Made by a program: the position numbers and the translations under genes
Assembly: GCF_045209745.1 (NCBI RefSeq)
Contig: NZ_CP109273.1
Coordinates: 6,634,001-6,698,000, forward strand
Length of the DNA stretch: 64,000 nucleotides
Direction of reading: 5' to 3'
DNA from: Micromonospora sp045209745
GTDB lineage: Bacteria; Actinomycetota; Actinomycetes; Mycobacteriales; Micromonosporaceae
Shown here: positions 59,120 to 64,000 of the stretch, piece after piece
Layout: every line of letters begins with the position of its first letter
Numbering within the stretch: the stretch's first letter is position 1
The notes under the pieces: generated by a model
What the model was told of the DNA's origin: nothing
What the model saw: only the letters and a program-made list of their open reading frames with translations
Database searches by the model: none

Positions 59120-60583
59120 TCAGGGGCTGGTGCAGGAGAGGCCGCTGGGTGCCGCGTCGCTGCTGCCGTTGACCAGGAAGCCGAAGGTGGTCGAGGCGTT
59201 CGCGCCGAGGGATCCGTTGTATTCGGCGTTGCGGACGCTGACCGCCCCGCTGGTGCCGGTGTTGATGCCGCTCCAGATGTTGGCGATGGTCTGCCCCCCG
59301 GCCAATGTCAGTCGTACGGTCCAGCCACTGAGGGTGGCGGAGCCGTTGTTGGCCACGCTGACCTCACCCTGGAAGCCACCGTTCCAGCTGTTGACCATGC
59401 GGTACGTCGCGGTGCAGGCACCCGGCTGCCCGGTGCTGGGCGGCGTGGTCGGTGGAGTGGTGGTCGGTGGAGTCGTGGTCGGTGGAACGGTGGTGGGTGG
59501 AACGGTGGTCGGCGGGGTGGTCGTGCCGGGCACCGTGGTGGAGGCGGCGTTGAGAGCGTTGAGGACGGCGGTGTACGCCGCCTTCGGGTTGCTGTTGCGG
59601 TCGAACAGCAGCGGGCTCTCGTTGCCGCGCCAGGAGTCGCTGTCCCGGATGCCCCACGTCGTGATCCCGACACAGCGGGGGACGTTCATGCAGGCCTGAG
59701 TCAGGCCCTGGTACTGGCTGGTCGAGGCGTTGGTGACGTCGGCCTCGGTCAACGCCACGTCAACCCCGAGGGCCGCGAAGCTCGACAGCGTCTGCTGAAA
59801 GTTGCCCGGCAGCGAGCTGCCACCGGTGAAGTGGGTCTGGAGACCGACGCAGTCGACCGGGACGCCACGGGACTTGAAGTCCCGGATCATGTTGTAGACG
59901 CCCTGCGTCTTGCCGTAGCTCCAGTTCTCGATGTTGTAGTCGTTGTAGCACAGCTTCACGCTCGGGTCCGCCGCACGCGCGGTCCTGAACGCCACCTCGA
60001 TCCAGTCGTTCCCGGTGGATTGCAGGTTCGATGACCGCCGGCTGCCGTTCTCCGCGAAGGCCTCGTTCACCACGTCCCAGTAGGCGAACTTGCCCTTGTA
60101 GTGGGCCATCACGCCGTTGATGTGGTCGATCATCGCGGTCCGCAGGGCGCTGCCGCTGAGACTTCCCCAGAATCTCGGCTGCTGAGCGTGCCAGGCCAGG
60201 GTGTGACCACGGAACCTCATGCCGTGCTGGGTGGCCCAGTTGTAGATCGCGTCACCGGCACGGAAGTCGAACTGACCCCGGTTGGGCTCGGTCGCGTCGG
60301 GCTTCATCTCGTTGACGGCCGTCATCATGTCGAACTCGCGGTCCGCGATGGTCAGGAAGCCCGAGTCGTTGAGACGGTCCGCCCCCATGGCAGCGCCGAA
60401 GTACCGGCCGCTGCGCTCGGCGGCGGCCTGCAGTGTGGTCCCGGGCGGGCCGCTGAGATCGGCTTGCGCGAAGGTCGCCATGGCCATCGAGGCCACGATG
60501 ACCGCCAGGGCGCAGGCTCCGCCCAGAAGCAGCCTGGCGGCACCCCGGGCGCGGTGTCTCGGTCGAGCGGGTACGTCGTACAT
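59120..60583 (-). CDS. Secreted GH10 xylanase with CBM2
   Basis: Endo-beta-1,4-xylanase, about 487 residues: signal peptide (1-42), GH10 (about 45-345; acid/base Glu in WDVVNEAFAE, nucleophile-position Glu in ALTEADV), Pro/Thr linker with PPTT repeats (about 355-385) and CBM2 (about 388-487, terminal Cys pair). The same GH10 is recognisable in the 17526-19970 gene, but this copy has CBM2 instead of CBM13-GH62, so the pair probably attack different wall surfaces. ATG 60583 follows GAGGAG. Confidence 0.9.
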   Translation of the reverse strand: MYDVPARPRHRARGAARLLLGGACALAVIVASMAMATFAQADLSGPPGTTLQAAAERSGRYFGAAMGADRLNDSGFLTIADREFDMMTAVNEMKPDATEPNRGQFDFRAGDAIYNWATQHGMRFRGHTLAWHAQQPRFWGSLSGSALRTAMIDHINGVMAHYKGKFAYWDVVNEAFAENGSRRSSNLQSTGNDWIEVAFRTARAADPSVKLCYNDYNIENWSYGKTQGVYNMIRDFKSRGVPVDCVGLQTHFTGGSSLPGNFQQTLSSFAALGVDVALTEADVTNASTSQYQGLTQACMNVPRCVGITTWGIRDSDSWRGNESPLLFDRNSNPKAAYTAVLNALNAASTTVPGTTTPPTTVPPTTVPPTTTPPTTTPPTTPPSTGQPGACTATYRMVNSWNGGFQGEVSVANNGSATLSGWTVRLTLAGGQTIANIWSGINTGTSGAVSVRNAEYNGSLGANASTTFGFLVNGSSDAAPSGLSCTSP

Positions 60584-60849
60584 TTGCGTTTCTCCTCGGT
60601 GTTCGGTCTGATCCGATACCGCACGAGGCACGGAACCGGCCGACCGCTGCACGGACGACGATCTGAGCACCGCGCTCGCTGAATCAGCACGTCACAGGTG
60701 ACGCCGAGCCGTCGTCAGACCGGCCGCGCTCGAATCGGTCACCACCGGCGGCTGCCCGGTCCGCCCGGTGGATGGCGTGCACCGGCGTCGTACGCCCGTG
60801 CGGAGTGACCCTGCCCCGCCGCGATGATACATCGAATCAATTCGATCTG

Positions 60850-61065
60850 CGCGTCGACGGCCGGTGGTGGCCAGCACCGTTCACTATCGACGGGCTGCGC
60901 TTCGCCACGGCCGAGCACTACATGATGTGTACCTGTTCGGTACTGCTGAGCGGGTGCTCGTGGAGGCCAGCCCTCTCGACCGGGTCTGGGGCATCGGCCT
61001 GGCCGCCGACCACCCGCACGCCACCGACCTGTCCAGCGGAGCGTCGGTCAGCTCGGTCTGGAAGC
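60850..61065 (+). pseudogene. NADAR (YbiA-like) family gene remnant
   Basis: Two frames carry pieces of a NADAR protein: FTIDGLRFATAEHYMM in one and LVEASPLDRVWGIGLAAD in the next. The roughly 60 residues that should lie between them are missing. NADAR proteins act as N-glycosidases on damaged riboflavin intermediates or ADP-ribose marks. An inverted repeat, ATCGAA and TTCGAT around TCAA, lies just upstream (60831-60846). Confidence 0.65.
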
Positions 61066-61168
61066 TGAAACCATCACGAACAACCCCCGCTCGGCGGAGA
61101 GACCACCAGGTCGTCCGCGATGCGCCGGCCGTGGCGCACCGCGGACGACCGCGCCGTGCGTGGCCGGG

Positions 61169-64000
61169 TTATCCGGCCCGGTAGGCGTCGAGGATGGTCT
61201 GCTCGATGCCGCCACCGGCCTTGCCCCGCGCCATCACCCGCAACGACACCGTCTGACCAGCGGTGGGTTGAGGCAGGCGGGCCTGGTACGCGCCGTCGCC
61301 TGACTGGTTGACCCGCACAGGTTGCCAGGTGGTACCCCCGTCGAGGGAGACAGCGAGCGTGAAGGAGGTGATGGGTTGCGCTGGCACGCCGTGTGCCTGG
61401 CGGACGGCGAAGGTCGCCGTACCGGCGGGGATGGGACGGTTCGCCCTGTCCAGCGGCAGGTCGTAATCCACCGACAGCAGCGGCAGCGGGATGGTTTCGG
61501 TGCCGGCCGGTCCGGTGGACCGGAAGGTCCAGGAGGTGCTGACCCGGCGGGAGACCGGCAGGGCGGCACTGGCGTCGATGTCGTAGGTCAGCCGGTAGTC
61601 GGCGGCCTGCCGTGGCACCGTGAAGTCGGCGATCGAGCCGTTGACCTGGCCCACGGTCCGCCCGTCACGCTGCAGGGTGAGCGTACGCGGGATGTCGAGA
61701 TCCCAGCCGTCGGCAAGGCAGTCGAACCGCCCGTGCTGGTCGGTGAGCGTGACGACCTCGATGTGCAGGTTACCGCTGGTGCGGCTCGGCGCGCTCGGTG
61801 CGCACGCGCTCGGGGAGATCGCCGGGTCGTCGTACCAGTCGGAACGCAGCGGCTGCCGCACCCAGGCCTTCGCCTGCCGGCTGCCCGGCGCGTACCGTCT
61901 CGTCGCCTCCTGGGTGACGATCCCGTCCCAGAACGCCTCGTCCAGCCAGTCGAAGCCGGGCGACACGTGATCGACGCGGTCGCCGGAGAGCGACTCGGTG
62001 GAGGTGTCGGCGATGAACACACCTTCCGAGCTGAGCCCGTACCGCTTGTGGCTGGTGACCGAGTCCGGGCGGTCCAGCGTGTGGAAGCGCTGGTCGATCC
62101 GGGCCAGGGTGGCGTGCTCGGCCGCGGTGACCCGGTACCCGGGATCGTCCGGGATGCGGTCGAACCGGCGGATCAGGTCGTAGAGGTACGGGCTCTGCTT
62201 CCCGCCGGGCGCGACCAGGCCGAAGGACCCGTACGCGTCGAACGTGCCGATGCCGGTCCCGTCGTTCGGCACCGCCGACACGTTACCCGCCCTGGCCGCG
62301 TCGCCCCAGGCGAAGGCGAAGTCGGTCCAACCGACGCCCCGCCGGGGCAGCTGAATGTAGGTCAGGCCGAGCGAGACGGCCTCGGTGGCGACCCCGTCCA
62401 CGCTCGCCGTGAGCGGGCGGGCCTTGGTCAGGTCGAGTCGCAGCGACGTGTCGCCGGCGACCGCCAGGTCCGGGTCACCGGCCAGCGCCGCACGCTCGTC
62501 CCCCGGCGACCAGGACATGAAGCTCGCCATGACGCTGTACCGACCGGCGGGTACCCGGAAGGTCAGCGTCTCACCGGTCTCACCACTGTCGGCCTGGGCG
62601 TACCGGGCCTGGTCGTCGAGGTTGACCACCGTCACCGTGGCCCACGCCGACGCCTCGTCCGGAGCACCGGGAATCGCGGTCGTCTCGACGGTGAGGTCGT
62701 GGCTCGGTGCCTCCACCTGGAACGTCACCGGCGTACGCGATGCCACCCGGCCGCCGACGCGGGCCGTGACCACGGCCGTGTAGCGGCCGGGACGGGTCGT
62801 GAACGCGGCGCGGTCGACGCGCAGCGTGACGCCGCTGCTGGCCCCCGCGGCGAGGTGAACCCGAGGAGCGGAGAGGGTTGCTGCGCCGGCCGGTGCGGCG
62901 ACCCCGTCGTGGTCGGTCACCGCAACGGCGATGTCGACCATGGCCGAGCCGGTCCCGGTGTTGACCCACGCCAGCTTCGCGTCGGTCGTGCCCGACTGCG
63001 GGTGGTCGAAGATGCCGAGGTTGACCACCGGCTCGGCGCTCACCACTCCGGACAGCGGCCGGGCCACATCGAGCCGCCCGCTACCACTGGTGTACGGGTC
63101 GCCGTCGGCGATCGGGTCGGTCGCGCCGGTCAGTGCGGCCTTGAGCCGCCCGCCGTTCCACCCGGGGTGGCGCTGGGCCAGAACGGCGGCCGCGCCGGCG
63201 GCGTGCGGGGCGGCCATCGACGTACCGGACAGGAACACGTACTGCGCGTCGAGCGGCCGGCCCAGGGTGGTCCCGGCGGCCCGGGCCGCGACGATGTCCA
63301 CGCCCGGCGCGACCAGTTCCGGCTTCGCGGCACGGGTGTTGACCAGCGGTCCTCGGCTGGAGAAGTCGGCGAGTACATCGTCGCCGTCCACCGCGCCCAC
63401 GGTGAGTGCGGTGGCGGCGGCGCCCGGCGCGGAGACTGTGCCGTAGAGCGGTCCGGAGTTGCCGGCCGCGACCACGAAGAGCGCCCCGGTCTGCGTGGAC
63501 AGTGTGTCGAGCGCGAGCGACATCGGGTCGGTGCCGTCGCTCGACTCCCCGCCGCCGAGGCTCATGTTCACCACGTCGGCCCGGCTCGCGGCCCACTCCA
63601 TACCGGCGATCACCTGTGAGTCGGTGCCATCGCCGTGGTCATCGAGGACCTTGCCGACGACGAGACGGGCGTCGGGCGCCACGCCCCGTCGGGCGCCGTT
63701 CGAGGCCGCACCGGTGCCCGCGATCGTGGCCGCCACGTGGGTGCCGTGACCGTGGTGATCACCGGCGTCGCCGTCGTCGGCCGTGAAGTCCTTCTTCTCC
63801 GCGACCTGTCCCGCGAGGTCCGGGTGGGTGGCGTCGATCCCGGTGTCCAGCACCGCGACGCGGGTGCCCTTGCCGGTGTAGCCGGCGTCCCACGCCTGCG
63901 GCGCGGCGACCTGCCGCAGGTTCCGGTCCCACCACCCGCCCCCGGTGCCGGTGCCGGTCGCGGTCGCGGGGGTCATCGCGGTCGCGGGGGCGTGGGTCGC
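61169..64000 (-). CDS. S8 subtilisin-like serine protease, 5' end outside window
   Basis: At least 940 residues. Triad: Asp in VAVLDTGID, His in HGHGTHVAA, Ser in LSGTSMAAPHAAG, with oxyanion Asn in VVAAGNSGP. The protease domain is about the first 300 residues from 63976; the remaining 600 are beta-rich modules of the kind that follow large secreted actinobacterial subtilases. The frame stays open to the right edge, so the signal peptide and propeptide lie outside the window. Secreted protein degrader in the same accessory block as the S1 protease. Confidence 0.88.
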   Translation of the reverse strand, partial: ATHAPATAMTPATATGTGTGGGWWDRNLRQVAAPQAWDAGYTGKGTRVAVLDTGIDATHPDLAGQVAEKKDFTADDGDAGDHHGHGTHVAATIAGTGAASNGARRGVAPDARLVVGKVLDDHGDGTDSQVIAGMEWAASRADVVNMSLGGGESSDGTDPMSLALDTLSTQTGALFVVAAGNSGPLYGTVSAPGAAATALTVGAVDGDDVLADFSSRGPLVNTRAAKPELVAPGVDIVAARAAGTTLGRPLDAQYVFLSGTSMAAPHAAGAAAVLAQRHPGWNGGRLKAALTGATDPIADGDPYTSGSGRLDVARPLSGVVSAEPVVNLGIFDHPQSGTTDAKLAWVNTGTGSAMVDIAVAVTDHDGVAAPAGAATLSAPRVHLAAGASSGVTLRVDRAAFTTRPGRYTAVVTARVGGRVASRTPVTFQVEAPSHDLTVETTAIPGAPDEASAWATVTVVNLDDQARYAQADSGETGETLTFRVPAGRYSVMASFMSWSPGDERAALAGDPDLAVAGDTSLRLDLTKARPLTASVDGVATEAVSLGLTYIQLPRRGVGWTDFAFAWGDAARAGNVSAVPNDGTGIGTFDAYGSFGLVAPGGKQSPYLYDLIRRFDRIPDDPGYRVTAAEHATLARIDQRFHTLDRPDSVTSHKRYGLSSEGVFIADTSTESLSGDRVDHVSPGFDWLDEAFWDGIVTQEATRRYAPGSRQAKAWVRQPLRSDWYDDPAISPSACAPSAPSRTSGNLHIEVVTLTDQHGRFDCLADGWDLDIPRTLTLQRDGRTVGQVNGSIADFTVPRQAADYRLTYDIDASAALPVSRRVSTSWTFRSTGPAGTETIPLPLLSVDYDLPLDRANRPIPAGTATFAVRQAHGVPAQPITSFTLAVSLDGGTTWQPVRVNQSGDGAYQARLPQPTAGQTVSLRVMARGKAGGGIEQTILDAYRAG

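Noticed and set aside
59440..59520. Tandem GGTCGGTGGA-like repeats
   Set aside because: Coding sequence for the Pro/Thr linker of the GH10-CBM2 enzyme.
60831..60846. ATCGAA/TTCGAT inverted repeat as operator of the GH10-CBM2 gene
   Set aside because: It is about 250 bases from the start and next to the NADAR remnant; evidence for a link to the xylanase is too thin.

Overview
The window is about 72-73% GC, uses GTG starts freely, and carries SARP regulators, a mycofactocin-type dehydrogenase, a class III lanthipeptide locus and many secreted enzymes with ricin-type (CBM13) or CBM2 modules. This points to a mycelial actinomycete. The gene set looks most like Micromonosporaceae, but the genus is my inference. 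No intact rRNA, tRNA, CRISPR array or complete insertion sequence was seen.

Layout. 0-1.5 kb: end of a cytochrome c maturation locus (CcmG-like, CcmH with a TPR tail). 1.5-6 kb: SDR, PucR regulator and a divergent DadA-type amino-acid oxidase sharing a nested palindrome, then a DksA/TraR zinc-finger protein. 6-15.3 kb: RibD/DHFR-like reductase, AraC and small winged-helix regulators, a membrane protein, an MhpA-type flavin hydroxylase, a giant SARP-ATPase regulator and a membrane glutaredoxin. 15.4-21.6 kb: GH6 cellulase, GH10-CBM13-GH62 xylanase/arabinofuranosidase and a cutinase/PETase-like polyester hydrolase with a near-identical CBM13. 21.7-30.8 kb: two atypical LuxR-type regulators, two ABC transporters, a 39-residue SapB-like lanthipeptide precursor and its LanKC synthetase. 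32-41 kb: AA10 LPMO, PQQ-type sugar dehydrogenase, S1 protease-CBM13, GH5-CBM13, GH43-CBM42 and CE1-type esterase-CBM13. 41.3-47 kb: a fully overlapping five-gene operon of aromatic-polyketide tailoring genes without a ketosynthase, led by a 44-codon ORF and followed upstream by a SARP gene. 47.3-55.9 kb: GntR-controlled sugar-acid operon (ABC importer, galactonate dehydratase, KDPG/KDPGal aldolase, KDG kinase, mannonate dehydratase, gluconokinase). 56-61 kb: decayed genes (UvrA-like, a membrane protein, NADAR) mixed with a PPOX-family flavoprotein, a secreted Cip1-like protein and a GH10-CBM2 xylanase. 61.2-64 kb: a subtilase cut by the window edge.

How it fits together. Most of the window serves plant-polymer use: cellulose (GH6, AA10), xylan and arabinan (two GH10, GH62, GH43, CE1), cutin or other polyesters, protein (S1, S8), then uptake and catabolism of sugar acids. 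Two identical CebR-type 14-mers sit before the GH6 and AA10 genes, and other LacI-type palindromes precede the xylanase, the GH43-GH5 pair and the S1 protease, so several regulators probably divide the regulon. Points deserving follow-up: the SapB-like peptide, the CBM13 duplication that left an out-of-frame GH62 scrap behind the cutinase gene, the ABM-ABM-flavin hydroxylase fusion with its small leader ORF, and the SARP-type repeat array.
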